64,000 nucleotides of DNA from positions 48,484,845 to 48,548,844 of the forward strand of contig OX328105.1 in NCBI GenBank assembly GCA_946811185.2. Reading direction: 5' to 3'. Below are positions 54,453 through 64,000 of the stretch, piece after piece. Each line of letters starts with the position of its first letter. The stretch's first letter is position 1. Source of the stretch: Hippopus hippopus. Its lineage: Eukaryota; Mollusca; Bivalvia; Cardiida; Cardiidae. The notes under the pieces were generated by a model. The model did not search any database and was not told the origin of the DNA. It saw only the letters and a list, made by a program, of their open reading frames with translations. Both the position numbers and the translations under genes were made by a program.

Positions 54453-54750
54453 CATACTCTGGCAACAGAGAGTTTAATGTATCTTCGTTATGCATTTTAC
54501 CAGGGATCCTATATATACGATCCCTGATTTTACCAAGCAAGTCATCACATTTTTTTATCCATAAAGTCCATCTTCTCTAATAAGCAACTGAATTATGATG
54601 TAAACTGATCCTTTGAGCCGCAGTAACTTGATCGATAGCAAAAAGTTCCGACCCAGGTCAGGCTGCGCGGACTGCGCAGGTTGACCTGGTCGATCTTTTT
54701 TCCCCTCAGATGCATTAACCCCTTTTTTCACAGAGCATGGCTCACATCAC
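54453..54750. repeat. Family B MITE carrying a small GGGATC palindrome
   Basis: Start ACCATACTCTGGCAACAGAG, end TTCACAGAGCATGGCTCACA; hairpin 54645-54700 with GACCCAGGTCAGGCTGCGCG and TGCGCAGGTTGACCTGGTC. An inserted palindrome CAGGGATCCTATATATACGATCCCTG at 54501-54526 is absent from other copies. A similar unit (CCAGGGATCG..GGATCCCTG) lies at 45318-45352. Confidence 0.82.
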
Positions 54751-54945
54751 TATGCTGTTGGAAAAATGACCTGGATATGACGCTGCGTGTCGTTCTTGGG
54801 AAGAAACGCCAAAAGACACGAGGATAAGTGAACTGTCCGCTGTTGATATAACTGATTTTTTTTTTTAACGACATTTTGAAAACAAACATGGAGAAACGAT
54901 GGGAGAACCCTGGTATCATAATTATGTTTACACACGTAGCTTATT

Positions 54946-55203
54946 TGGCTTGCAACACGCGAAAAGGGGCATTTGAACAATTGCGTAAAATGTCGTCTCG
55001 GATCAGCCTGCGCGGACTAGCTAATCCGAGACGGCACTTTACGACTACGTTATATTTTGTGCTACGGTAGACTTGCGCATAACTGAATATTACACAAAAA
55101 CGGAAAGTGTTGTTTCGGATTAGCCTGGGGGAACTGCGCAGGCTGATCCGAGACGACACTTTACGCAAATGTCCGAATATCCCTTATCGCGTGTTGTATG
55201 CCA
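54946..55203. repeat. Family C MITE, copy 2, first hairpin partly deleted
   Basis: TGGCTTGCAACACGCGAAAA start, TCGCGTGTTGTATGCCA end. The first hairpin has lost one arm (GCGCGGACTAGCTAATCC); the second is GGATTAGCCTGGGGGAACTGCGCAGGCTGATCC. Confidence 0.85.
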
Positions 55204-55229
55204 TATGATGTTGTGCTATATATACCCTT

Positions 55230-55485
55230 TTAACTCTTTACTAGACGGTAAAATTGTAGTCATGTCCAAATTGAAAGCGTTTGCAGACGTCAAAGTAGAT
55301 ACGAATCAAACGATAAGATTTGTCCTTGAAAAGATAGGAGACACTGAGGGAAAAGAAGAAAACTCTGGTTACTGTCAGCATTTTCTCCTGCACCCACAAT
55401 TCTTTAAATTCTTTAACCCTTACAATTCTTTAAAAAAGTTTCTTCCATAGGGTTGTTAAAACTCTGGATTGTGTGAAGGGATTAA
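55230..55485. repeat. Family A MITE
   Basis: TTTAACTCTTTACTAGACGG start; hairpin around 55350-55390 degraded and partly duplicated (TTTAAATTCTTTAACCC); end GATTGTGTGAAGGGATTAA. Followed by a family G hairpin at 55515-55580. Confidence 0.72.
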
Positions 55486-55949
55486 CCTTTTCAGCGAAAA
55501 TCAGGAGCGTTTGCGGACGGCATAGATCAAGATCAGACTGCATAGAACTTGCTGTTTAATCTTGAATCTTAACTGTCTGCTTATTTATTCAAGCCTGCAG
55601 GATCAGAATCTTTCTGAGTTTCAGTAGATTGTATTTTATGTCGTCGAAAGAGGTCCAGTTTAGGTACATGTAATAGAAAGAGGAAACAATACTGGTCAAC
55701 AGCATTTTTTTCCTCTTTTCGCATTGTTTTGTCAATTTGATACCCACAAAAAGAAAGACAGATCTATCTCTATTGTCTGCTGCTATACACAAGTTCGGGT
55801 TTACAAGGGGTAAATGTCATTTTGAATAAAAAAAAAAACTACAGAAGACCTACGAAAAACAAAAGCAATTCAAATATGTGGTATATGAGCCGGTTACAAA
55901 TTCAATGGAATAAACTGTGGACTTAACTGAATGTAAACACTTGACACTC

Positions 55950-56125
55950 TTCGAGACAACAAAGTTATAATCTGGGCCAAATTCAAAGCAGTTGCAGACG
56001 ACAAATTCAATGTTGCGCAAATGACAGGAATTTGGCTGGTTACCAGCATTTTCTCCTTTGCCCACATTTTTTGCCAAAGCCTGTATTAATTCTCTCAGGG
56101 TCGTTTGAGACTGTTCGGTTAAACG
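55950..56125. repeat. Family A MITE, hairpin half deleted
   Basis: CGAGACAACAAAGTTATAAT..GCAGTTGCAGACGACAAATT start, single arm GGTTACCAGCATTTTCTCCT, then CTCTCAGGGTCGTTTGAGAC. Confidence 0.7.
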
Positions 56126-56189
56126 TTATATTACATGTATTTTGACATACTTAATATTTCAATCGATTTTGAAAACTTTTGTGTAGAAA

Positions 56190-56347
56190 AAGGATGACGC
56201 ATGCGCAGTGAGAAGGCGTCTGTTGACTCGGATTAACTTTTAATATCCTTCTCCCTTTAAGGCCGGTTTACCTGAGTTGAAGACTCAGCTATTTTATTTC
56301 AAATCTAAATTTTCTTTTTAATACATAAAAAAGGTGGAATATCGACG
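56190..56347 (+). promoter_or_regulatory. Candidate promoter and 5' leader
   Basis: Contains GACGCATGCGCAGTGAGAAG, close to an NRF-1-type GCATGCGCA site, which is common in CpG-poor to moderate animal promoters, followed by a pyrimidine-rich stretch and the ATG at 56348. No repeat family covers this stretch. The call rests mainly on the exon that follows. Confidence 0.25.
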
Positions 56348-56408
56348 ATGGTTTTAGGCCAGGACATTGTTTTATGGATCTTTACATTTTGTTTGTCTTT
56401 CGAGCTCG
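56348..56408 (+). CDS. Candidate first coding exon with signal peptide
   Basis: ATG followed by 20 codons, MVLGQDIVLWIFTFCLSFEL, then G|GTAAGT, a consensus splice donor, in phase 1. The peptide has a hydrophobic core (IVLWIFTFCLSF) typical of a signal peptide. The stretch is outside all repeat families and follows a promoter-like region. I could not find the next exon inside the window, so the gene would continue to the right beyond the window or through exons I do not recognise. The protein family is unknown and the call may be chance. Confidence 0.35.
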
Positions 56409-56605
56409 GTAAGTAGATTTAATAATCAAGTTAAATAATTCATATCTTAACTGCTGTATTCATAAGTTTGATGCATCAACATCTTCGAAAGTGATTTTTG
56501 AAACATTTTATAACCAATCAGTGATTTGCCTACGACCAGCAATTTCTCCGTTTATCACTTTGTTTTCCGAACTATTTCAACTTCACTTATCAAAATCAAC
56601 CGCCT

Positions 56606-57230
56606 TATAACTCTTTACTAAACGACAAATTTTCGAGATAGAAAGCATTTGCAGGTGACAATTTAAATGCAGCTTAACTCTTTACCAAACAACAAAATTT
56701 TAGACTTGTCCAAATTGAAAGCTTTTGCAGATGACAAAATTAATGTTATTAAAATATTGAAGTTCAATTTGGGAGGGGTAGAAAACATTGTGGGAAAAGG
56801 AGAAAATGCTGGTTACCAGCATTTTCTCCTTTTCCCACAATGTTTTCAAAAGGCTTCTTTCTCAGGGTCGTGAAAACCTGGGATTGTTTGGTAAAGGGTT
56901 AAATGATGGAATTTGTCATTGAAAGGTTACAAAAAATCGTGGTTACAAGCACTTTATCCATTTCCTACAATGTCTTCGAAAGCGTTATTCCTCATGGTCA
57001 TTAAAATTTGATTTTGTGGTAATCCTTCAACAAACAGATACGAATTTTAACGACCTCAAGTAAGATAACTTTTAAATAAGGAAAAATGCGATAAAAGAGA
57101 AAATTTCTCCATTTCCCACAATGTATTCTACCCTTTCAAAGATGAAACCTATCATTTTAAGTATATTATTTTTGTCAAATACAAATTATTTCAATTTGGG
57201 AAAGTCTAGCACTACTAATACAGAGTTGAA
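56606..57230. repeat. Two or three family A MITEs, one nested
   Basis: A pristine copy at 56672-56902: start TTAACTCTTTACCAAACAAC, hairpin 56785-56842 (TTGTGGGAAAAGGAGAAAAT and complement), end GGATTGTTTGGTAAAGGGTT. It sits inside an older copy whose left part is 56606-56671 (AACTCTTTACTAAACGAC..TTTAAATGCAGCT) and whose right part resumes at 56903 with AAATGATGGAATTTGTCATT. Another decayed copy follows to 57230. Confidence 0.8.
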
Positions 57231-57263
57231 TCATCATCATCATCATCATCACCATCATCATCT
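57230..57263. repeat. (ATC)n microsatellite
   Basis: About ten ATC units with one ACC interruption. Confidence 0.95.
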
Positions 57264-57539
57264 ACACCAAATTTGCAGCAGATGACTTTGAAAACATCAT
57301 TGTTTAATGGGGATATTCATCATTTATTATGTTTTATACATGTACCCGTATGTGAAAACACTTCCCGAAAAAGTGTCAATGATTGCGTGTTACCAGCAAG
57401 TTCTTCTCTTTCCTAAATCTTTTCAAAGTTATTATGTGGCAAACACAAATATAAAGAAGTTATGTGTTCATGTGAACTACATGTAGTTATGATATTGCTT
57501 TAGGAAAAAGCGGTCGCAAAAAGAGAAGGCGTTTAGATA

Positions 57540-57815
57540 ACAGCTCGGTTATGAGTCCCTTTATATTACGGGGGAATAGTTATGAGTCCCTTTATAAATC
57601 AATGCAAGATACAAGATGAAATCCATCCTAAATTACGCCTAATTCTTTATTGTGCTCAGTGTATAGTATTGTCTCACAGAACTTCGGTTTAACGTTTCAT
57701 CCGAAAGACTTGGCGATTTTTTAGTCAGCCATGGGAGTCGAACCCACAACCTCAATTAGCCTGAGGCTTGTCGTTCACAAGTCTCATACTCTACCACTTG
57801 AGCTATTTGGGCTGG
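57540..57815 (-). repeat. tRNA-derived SINE, minus strand
   Basis: Read on the minus strand: GCCCAAATAGCTCAAGTGGTAG (box A) and GTGGGTTCGACTCCCATGG (box B) at 57730-57815, then GGATGAAACGTTAAACCGAA, a conserved SINE core, and a tail with TTTATAAAGGGACTCATAAC. The tRNA-like head does not close into a proper acceptor stem, so it is a SINE and not a tRNA gene. Confidence 0.7.
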
Positions 57816-57924
57816 TACAATTCGACTTATTGTCTTCCCTTTTTGAACTCAATATATGCTCGCTTAATACAGGTTACGTGCTCAATTCAGGTAGCCCCAA
57901 TGACAGGTTTTGCTGAACTATACA

Positions 57925-58206
57925 TATCTTAAGAACAGGACTTAAGGAAACAAGAGGTTGCTGGTTCGATCCCCGGCTGGGCCAATTTCTTTCCGAGGAT
58001 TGATGATAGTCATTACGACAGGATTTATTCCTCTCTCAACGCTGACCATTGTTTTGACGATGGTTAGGTTGGAAAGCAGCCAGTGGCTCGGAAAGAATAC
58101 TGTGCGGAGTACTAGTAAAAAGAAACTTCAGAAAAGGATAGGTGGACTGGCCGCCGCGATATAATTGAAAGAATGTTTAAAACCGCGTTAAACACCATAC
58201 AATCAA
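57925..58206 (+). repeat. tRNA-derived SINE, same family as at 19090
   Basis: Box B GGTTCGATCCCCGG, then TTTCTTTCCGAGGATTGATG, GAAAGAATACTG.GCGGAGTACT and the tail AACCGCGTTAAACACCATAC plus AATCAATCAA. Box A is poorly preserved. Confidence 0.82.
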
Positions 58207-58682
58207 TCAAAGCAGGCTGACTTGGGTCGAAACTTTTTGTAGTCTGTAAATTTTCTGCCATGTCAAAGGACCAGTGTACCTCATGATTCAGTCGGTTGTG
58301 AAAACAAAATAGATTTTATGGATCCATAATTATATGGCTTGCAACACGCGAAAAGGGGCATTTGGACATTTGCGTAAAGTGTCGTCTCGGATCAGCCTGC
58401 GCAGTCCGCGCAGGCTAATCCGAGACGACACTTTACGACTACATTAGATTTTGTGCTACAGTAGACTTGTGCAAAACAGAAAATTACATAAAAACGGAAA
58501 ATGCCGTCTCGGATTAGCCTGCGCGGACTGCGCAGGCTGATCCGAGATGACACTTTACGCAAATGTCCGAATGCCCCTTTTCGTGTGTTGCAGGCCATTA
58601 TTATGATAAATTGCTTGGTAAAAGCATTACGGAGATGAATTAAACCCCCTTTTGCCAGAGTACCGCTTATATATTTTGAAAC
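58207..58682. repeat. Partial family B MITE interrupted by a family C element
   Basis: Right half of family B only: GCAGGCTGACTTGGGTCGAA..TCAAAGGACCAGTGTACCTC..GATTTTATGGATCCATAA up to 58333, resuming at 58599 with TATTATGATAAATTGCTTGG and ending CCCCCTTTTGCCAGAGTACC. The left half is replaced by the SINE that ends at 58206. Confidence 0.85.
58334..58598. repeat. Family C twin-hairpin MITE, copy 3, nested in family B
   Basis: Ends ATGGCTTGCAACACGCGAAA and TTTCGTGTGTTGCAGGCCAT; both hairpins are perfect or nearly so (58383-58423 and 58506-58545). TAT lies directly outside both ends, a possible 3-bp target duplication as in PIF/Harbinger-type elements. Confidence 0.92.
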
Positions 58683-60149
58683 CAGTCAGATTTGCAGGTT
58701 CTTTTTAGATCAATATACCTATTTGTGGTACAAAAGTAATATTTTCCTCTCACAGCCAAGTACTTTCTCCCCATTTGTAGGACAGCTATTACCTGCTGAT
58801 CAATAACACAAATTTAAACAGGGTATATTGAATTTTTGTAAAATCGCTGAGGCGTCAAATATCTATATTTTGTGAAATTTGTGTATAATATTATATGAAC
58901 AGACAAGCATATATATGTACCTGTACGTAAAGTTGTAGGTCATGTGAGCTGTTTAATTGTGGTTAACGCCGCTTTCAACAATTCTTTAATTATATCACGA
59001 TGCTGATCAATCGTTTGTGAATGTGTGTACCTAAACAGACCTACTTATCAATTTATTATACAGCAAGTGAACCAAAACACTTGTGATTTTCGTCGCTTTC
59101 AGCAATGTTTTAGTTACATTACGACGACGGATGCGCTATTTTCTTTGGACAACATGTGCATGTAAGAATCTGCAATGGCTTTCTAAAAACATAGCACCGC
59201 CGGCGGTTGATCGAGCCTAAAGTTTCTAGATAACAAACACTGAGGCTCAGAGAAACCCCATGGTAAGAAAATAATCTATTACAGGCCCTTGTGACATGTT
59301 TATAAAGCCAGCTTGCGGAGAATCATACTGAGAAATAAAGACAAATAAAACACCCCGGTGGGGAAAGCTTATGTGTCATTGTTAAACTTTTTAAAAAAAA
59401 GTGTCTCAACGACCTTGACCAAGAAGGCTTTTAGCTCAGCGTTTTCTTTCCTGTCGAAAAAAAAAAATCATCATTCGATACACATTTTTCTTTTTGTCTG
59501 CCAATCATTCAATTTTGAGCAAATTTTAAAGGTCAAAAGTGGCAACCAAAAGTAAACAATGCTGATGTTAAAATCAATTTTGATTTAAGTCATGCCATTC
59601 GAAAGCATGGAAATGATAATTGTGAAGATTACAATTTGTAATTGTACGGTTGGTCCAAGTGCCAGTCGCTGGCAAAAAATGAATTTTATAACAAGGTAAA
59701 AAATTGCCAAGTTACTCTGTCATCATGTTTACTTTTTATTTGGTTTTAAAATTCGTCAAGATCACACCGTCTGCAAAAGGCAACTCGATCTTGATCTGTC
59801 AGGTCTTTTGGAAATGAAACTTTAATTGTGCAGAGCGTTCCAAGGGTTAAAGATACCTTTTAACGTGTTGCTGAAACGAATGTACCACGGGGTAAACAAG
59901 CGGTATAGTTTATGAATAGTATTATGGTTATAAACGTATGGACGTAAATTTCGATAAAGCTATAAGTTCGTTTATAAAAAATAAAGTTGCTATGGATTTT
60001 TTTTTGTCGTGTAAATTCTGGCTCGAGTACCATATTAACAGACAGTTGTGAATGTCACCAACTGGTTATAGATGTGTTAAAAATGCTCTCAGTAATAGAT
60101 CCAAATATGGACCAATTACCAAACAGGTTTATAGATAAATGAACCGTGC
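58683..60149. other. Unassigned intergenic sequence
   Basis: AT-rich, without recognisable repeat families, exons or RNA genes. A weak family A-like arm may be present near 59401-59540 (CGACCTTGACCAAGAAGGCTTTT). Confidence 0.45.
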
Positions 60150-60450
60150 TCTGACAAAAGGGGGCTTAATGCATCTCCGTGATGCATGATACTAAGCATG
60201 TCAGATCACACGTTCATGGATCCATAAAGTCCATTTTGTCCAACTACCAACTGAATCGTGAGGTAGACTGGTCTTTTGACATACAGAAAATTGACCAATA
60301 GCGAAAAGTTTCGGCCCAGGTCAGCCTGCGCGGATTGCGCAGGCTGACCTGGGTCGATACTTTTCGCAGATGCATTATATATAAGCCATGCCCTGTGAAA
60401 ATCGGATTAAGTGCATCTGCAAAAAGTATCGACTCAGTGCAGCCTGCGTA
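60150..60450. repeat. Family B MITE plus fragment of a second
   Basis: Full copy 60150-60385 with hairpin 60319-60350 (GGTCAGCCTGCGCGGATTGC and complement) and an end at ATGCATTATATATAAGCC. A truncated head-on fragment, GCCATGCCCTGTGAAAATCG..GCAGCCTGCGTA, follows to 60450. Confidence 0.85.
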
Positions 60451-60662
60451 GGGTTACTCTTTATCAAACGACAAGGTTTTAGACTGGTCCAATGCTGAAA
60501 GTATTTGTAGACGAAAAATGAAATGTGGCACAGAGTAGAAATCATTTTCGTAAAAGGAGAAAATGCTGGTTACCAGCATTTTCTCCTTTTTCCGGAATAT
60601 TTTCAAAAGCCGGCTTGCTCATAGTCCTTAAAACTCGGAAATGTGTGGTGAAGAGCTACGTA
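60451..60662. repeat. Family A MITE
   Basis: TTACTCTTTATCAAACGACA start, hairpin 60553-60595 (AAAAGGAGAAAATGCTGGTT and complement), end AATGTGTGGTGAAGAGCTAC. Confidence 0.82.
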
Positions 60663-60850
60663 TGCAGAATTCACACATTCAATAAACAAAAAAAGGAGAG
60701 AAGGATTTTAGAGGACATCGAAGGTCATAAATCTATACATGAAGTAGAGTAGATCAGATGAAATGTCGAATGTATTTTGTTTAATTCTGAATAACTGGTG
60801 GTATTCAGGCTGAAACCGTCAAAATATAGATTAGCAAGTCAATAAAACGT

Positions 60851-61076
60851 TAACACTTAACTACACAATCCCGGGTTTTAACGACCCCGAAGAGGGAGGG
60901 TCTTTGAAAACATTGTGGGAAAAGGAAAAAATGCTTGTAACCAGCATTTTCTCTTTTTCCCACAATGTTTTCTATTGTATCGAAGACAAAATTCACCATT
61001 TGAGCTACATTTATTTTGTCGTCTGTGCTTTCAATTTGGTCGAGTCCAAAATTTTGTTGTTTGGTAAAGAGTTAAG
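60851..61076. repeat. Family A MITE, well preserved
   Basis: TTAACACTTAACTACACAAT start, hairpin 60912-60968 (TTGTGGGAAAAGGAAAAAAT and complement), end TTTGTTGTTTGGTAAAGAGT. A family G hairpin follows at 61115-61170. Confidence 0.86.
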
Positions 61077-61240
61077 CAGCTAAGCGCTACGCAATACGCT
61101 TCTGCGGACATTTTATATCAAGATCAGACGATACAGTATGTACAGTCTAATCTTAGACCTACGCTGTCCAATGTGGTGATTTCTTTTCCCCTGAGAAAAG
61201 AACTCTAAGTCACATTTTTCGGGGCTATACTGTTAGCTAG

Positions 61241-61668
61241 GAATTATCTTTGCTTGTAACGGTTTATAGGATCTTTTGAAAATCAATTTTAGTTCTTCTG
61301 TGCTTATTTACATGGTAAAGAAATCGGTGTAGAAAAGGGAGTAATTGTATGCAACAGGCAACTGTTTCTGTTCGCATTTAAAAATATCTTATGCTTAGAG
61401 ATTATGGTTACAAATTGCATTTAACAGGCAATATCTTCGATTTCAACAATGTTTCCTTCAAAGCTATCGATCGTCTGTTCCATGAAAATTCGTAAATAAA
61501 AGTTAGTTGCTCCTTTTCCAGCGATGTTTTCAAATGCTACATATTGCGAGGGGTCGACTTTTTTTTGCGCTAGTCATACCAAAGATCCTGAAATATAGAT
61601 GATATGATTTTTTTTCCCAAAGCGTAAAACGATATGCTGGGTTCCATTGTGATGGGCGCAACTGCATA
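61241..61668. other. Unassigned sequence
   Basis: No exon or repeat is recognised, except a weak family A arm near 61440-61555 (AGTTGCTCCTTTTCCAGCGATG). Confidence 0.4.
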
Positions 61669-61933
61669 ATGGCTTGCAACACTCGAAAAGGGGCATTCAG
61701 ACATTTGCGTAAAGTGTCGTATCGGATCAACCTGCGCAGTCCACGTAGGCTTATCCGAGACGGCACTTTACGACTACATTAGATTTCGTGCTACAGTAGA
61801 CTGGCGCAAAACAGAAATTTATATAAAAACGGAAAGTGTCGTTTCGGATAAGCCTGCGCGGAGTGCGCAGGCTGATCCGAAACGACACTTTACGCAAATG
61901 TCCGAATGCCCCTTTTCGTGTGTTGCAGGCCAT
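61669..61933. repeat. Family C twin-hairpin MITE, copy 4
   Basis: Ends ATGGCTTGCAACACTCGAAA and TTTCGTGTGTTGCAGGCCAT. The first hairpin has several mismatches (GTATCGGATCAACCTGCGCA, CACGTAGGCTTATCCGAGAC); the second is nearly perfect (61836-61888). ATA flanks both sides. Confidence 0.9.
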
Positions 61934-61939
61934 ATAATG

Positions 61940-62300
61940 TTTGTATGTTGTTGAACGCCGTTTTCAACATTATCTTAGTCATATCGCTGCGGCCGTCGAA
62001 CCTATGCATGCCGCCGAGTTTCCCGGAGTTCCTTTTATTAGTACTTTGCACAATATATTTCCCAAGACAATGGCTGCTTTCTCATACATATATATACATC
62101 GTCGAAACCATGATCAGCGGTGAGAGACGAATGAATCATGCGGCCTGTCGCAATAACAAAATACAAATGGATTATGGGGCCTGTCGCAATGACTATCATC
62201 AATCCTCAGAGAGAAATAGGCCGAGCTTGGGATTCTAATCGGCGACTCCCTCCCTGGTTTCAAGCCCTGTACATGGACAACTGAGCTACCGGGCTTGGCG
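61940..62300 (-). repeat. tRNA-derived SINE, minus strand, diverged
   Basis: On the minus strand the head is at 62225-62300 (GCCCGGTAGCTCAGTTGTCC, box B damaged to CCGATTAGAATCCC). The body has TCTGAGGATTGATGATAGTC and the distal part reaches GAAAACGGCGTTCAAC at 61957. GGCCTGTCGCAATRAC is duplicated inside (62140-62185). Confidence 0.7.
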
Positions 62301-62850
62301 CATGAAATGTATGCCAGAGGATATACATATGTGCTTTAATTGGTTAAGGGCTGGCTCAGAGTCGCCTTTGAATCATCATCATATAAGCCCTGTCGCTGTA
62401 AAAGTATATAAACAAGAGAAAATATATTACGAAACCTAAAGCAAATGCTGATAAAGTTGAGGGTAATCTTTTTTTAAATCCTGAAGTTGAATTAATTTGA
62501 ATATCTTGAGGAATGGAAGTTGCCATTGATTAATATGTATAAAAGTGAACACGTGTGGATGAATATAGAACAGCCACGTATTCTTTTGGACGAAAAATAT
62601 ACCCTAGATGCTTTTAGGGACATGGTAGACCCAAGATCAGACTGCACGTTCCAGTCTGATCTTGGATCTACACTGTCCAATTACCAGGGAAATATACATG
62701 CTAAGAGGCATTGAGTTTGTGATGTTTTCTGACAAAGTTTTGCCTCTTTGATTTGTGTGGCTGTGTGAGGACTTCTACGATATGTGTTTTCGACGTGTAC
62801 ATCTTTAAGATTTACATGAACATACAAAGTATTTTAGTAGCAAACTGGTA

Positions 62851-62854
<4 letters not shown>
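62301..62854. other. Mostly unassigned, one family G hairpin
   Basis: The family G hairpin at 62630-62680 (CCCAAGATCAGACTGCACGT/CAGTCTGATCTTGGATC) is short-looped. I see no gene. Confidence 0.45.

Positions 62855-62890
<36 letters not shown>
62855..62890. repeat. (CT)n microsatellite
   Basis: Seventeen or so CT units, directly at the 3' end of the SINE that follows on the minus strand; it may have grown from the SINE tail. Confidence 0.97.
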
Positions 62891-62894
<4 letters not shown>

Positions 62895-63125
62895 CGGCCA
62901 GTGAACCTATCCATTACGAGTACTTCGCACAATATACTTCCCAAGTCAATGGCTGCTTTTACAAATATTCATCGTCGGAACAATGATCACTAGTGAAAGA
63001 GGAGTGAATCCTATCGCAATTGCTACCTTCAATCCTCGGAAAGAGGTTGGCCGAGCTAGGGATTCGAACCAGCGGTACCCTGTTCTCTAGTCCTGTAAGC
63101 TACCAAGTGCGCTAACTGGGCTCAG
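62891..63125 (-). repeat. tRNA-derived SINE, minus strand, well preserved
   Basis: On the minus strand: GCCCAGTTAGCGCACTTGGTAGC (box A) and CTGGTTCGAATCCCTAGC (box B), then CCTCTTTCCGAGGATTGAAG and ATTGTGCGAAGTACTCGTAA. Same family as the copies at 19090 and 57925. Confidence 0.85.
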
Positions 63126-63352
63126 CCCTTCTTTTCGTAACCAACTAGATCTATTTCATGCACATTTAATGCATCCGTGTTGAAAAGCTTTTGAAAAACA
63201 TTTTTATGAATACAGAAAATTATACTTTCACAAGCTTTATCCTCTTTTGTACATAATGCTTTTCTCAGTTTCCTTTCTATTTATCGGCGTAAACCTTTCT
63301 ATATAAAAGCCAAAATTAAACTAAATGTACGTGGGCATGTACATGCAAATAT

Positions 63353-63617
63353 ATGAGCCACGCTCCGGAAAAAGGGGTCTTAATGCATCTGCGTGATCCA
63401 TTGTACCAAGCAAGCCATAACACAATTATGGATCCATAACAGCAACTTTTTTTAACAACCGACTTATTTATGAGGTAGACTGGTCCTTGAACATACAGAA
63501 AGTTGATCAATAGCGAAAAGTTTCGGCCTAGGTCAGCCTGCGCGGATTGCGCAGGCTGACCTGGGTCGATACTTTTCGCAGATGCATTAAGCCCCCTTTT
63601 CACAGAGCATGGCTCAA
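63353..63617. repeat. Family B MITE, well preserved
   Basis: GAGCCACGCTCCGGAAAAAG start and TTTTCACAGAGCATGGCTCA end; hairpin 63529-63560 (GGTCAGCCTGCGCGGATTGC and complement) inside TTTCGGCCTA/CTGGGTCGATAC. Confidence 0.92.
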
Positions 63618-63699
63618 TTATATAATCTGAAATTGGAAATTTTGACAGAAACCCCCTTATCAGCCATTGAAGCATCTTATCACAACTTCGTTTGCCACG

Positions 63700-63875
63700 G
63701 CGGCTATTATGGATCAAAGTCAGACTGCACAAAATGTGCAGTCTGATCTATGATGTATACTGTCCGCTTTGCTAAAACATTCAGGTCAAGAACAACCTAG
63801 ATATTGCAATCATTTTGGGTCTTATTTCTGGAGTGGAAATCTCTGATGTGTTTATTTGGCGGTCTAGGGGTTTTA
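63700..63875. repeat. Family G MITE
   Basis: Hairpin CAAAGTCAGACTGCACAAAA against TGTGCAGTCTGATCTATGAT at 63714-63755, followed by the TTGGGTCTTATTTCTGGAGT arm found in the larger copies. The last 125 bases of the window show only an AT-rich stretch and the start of another AGATCAGATAG motif. Confidence 0.72.
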
Positions 63876-64000
63876 TTTATAAAGCTTGTTTTCGTTTGAA
63901 GATGGTGAAAACACTTAATAAAGATATATAACTCTTCAGAGCTCTACACCAAACAGCAAGCTACATTAGATTACAGTGTTGAACAGAGATCAGATAGTAC

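Noticed and set aside
57728..57815. A tRNA gene on the minus strand
   Set aside because: Box A and box B are present but the acceptor stem does not pair, the middle is too long, and a conserved SINE core follows directly.
62855..62986. Ser/Leu-rich frame over the CT repeat
   Set aside because: Produced by the (CT)n microsatellite and the reversed SINE.

Overview
This window looks like nuclear DNA of a bivalve mollusc, most likely a heterodont clam or mussel. It is AT-rich, its one clear host gene is split by introns, and it is packed with MITE-like hairpins, tRNA-derived SINEs, 158-170 bp tandem repeats inside Helitron-like elements, mariner elements and a LINE. The hairpin with a GCCTGCGCAGTCCGCGCAGGC-type core is a type I associate with heterodont bivalves; the species assignment is inference. 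There is no bacterial gene organisation and no CRISPR array.

The host gene is a hormone-sensitive lipase (LIPE/HSL) on the minus strand. Eleven coding exons, from the ATG at 42466 to the stop at 14454, could be joined by reading GT/AG boundaries whose phases agree all the way. They give about 1044 codons. The N-terminal HSL domain is in exons 1-5, the HGGG oxyanion motif in exon 7, the GDSAG nucleophile in exon 9, and the catalytic Asp and His in exon 11. Exon 10 is one 1448-bp exon coding a much enlarged, low-complexity regulatory module with an RRSMS protein-kinase-A-like site. Introns make up about 25 of the 28 kb.

Layout: 1-1157 is a mariner with an open transposase frame, cut by the window edge. 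1160-8420 holds Helitron-like tandem-repeat elements and hairpin MITEs. 9364-10702 is a second, dead mariner with target-site TA on both sides. 11682-14061 is a Helitron-like element split by a 1.3-kb terminal-inverted-repeat element. 14454-42466 is LIPE, with introns full of repeats (a paired 4.4 + 0.9 kb composite at 25986-31277, a Helitron-like array at 33822-35341, a 2.3-kb inverted-repeat element carrying a 158-bp array at 38983-41265). 44653-49955 is a LINE on the minus strand with ORF1, endonuclease and reverse transcriptase parts. 50-64 kb is a gene-poor repeat zone with a 643-bp palindromic element made of about 22 copies of a 12-bp CpG-rich palindrome (53200-53842), twin-hairpin MITEs, SINEs and one candidate signal-peptide first exon on the plus strand (56348-56408).

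The dominant repeat (called family A here) is a roughly 200-250 bp element whose middle is a near-perfect palindrome. I count a little over 40 full or partial copies. Within LIPE these hairpins, and one SINE, lie unusually close to several exon boundaries. Family B (about 250 bp, AATGCATC ends), family C (about 265 bp, two hairpins back to back, GGCTTGCAACACGCG ends) and family G (short GTCTGATCTTG hairpins) make up most of the rest.
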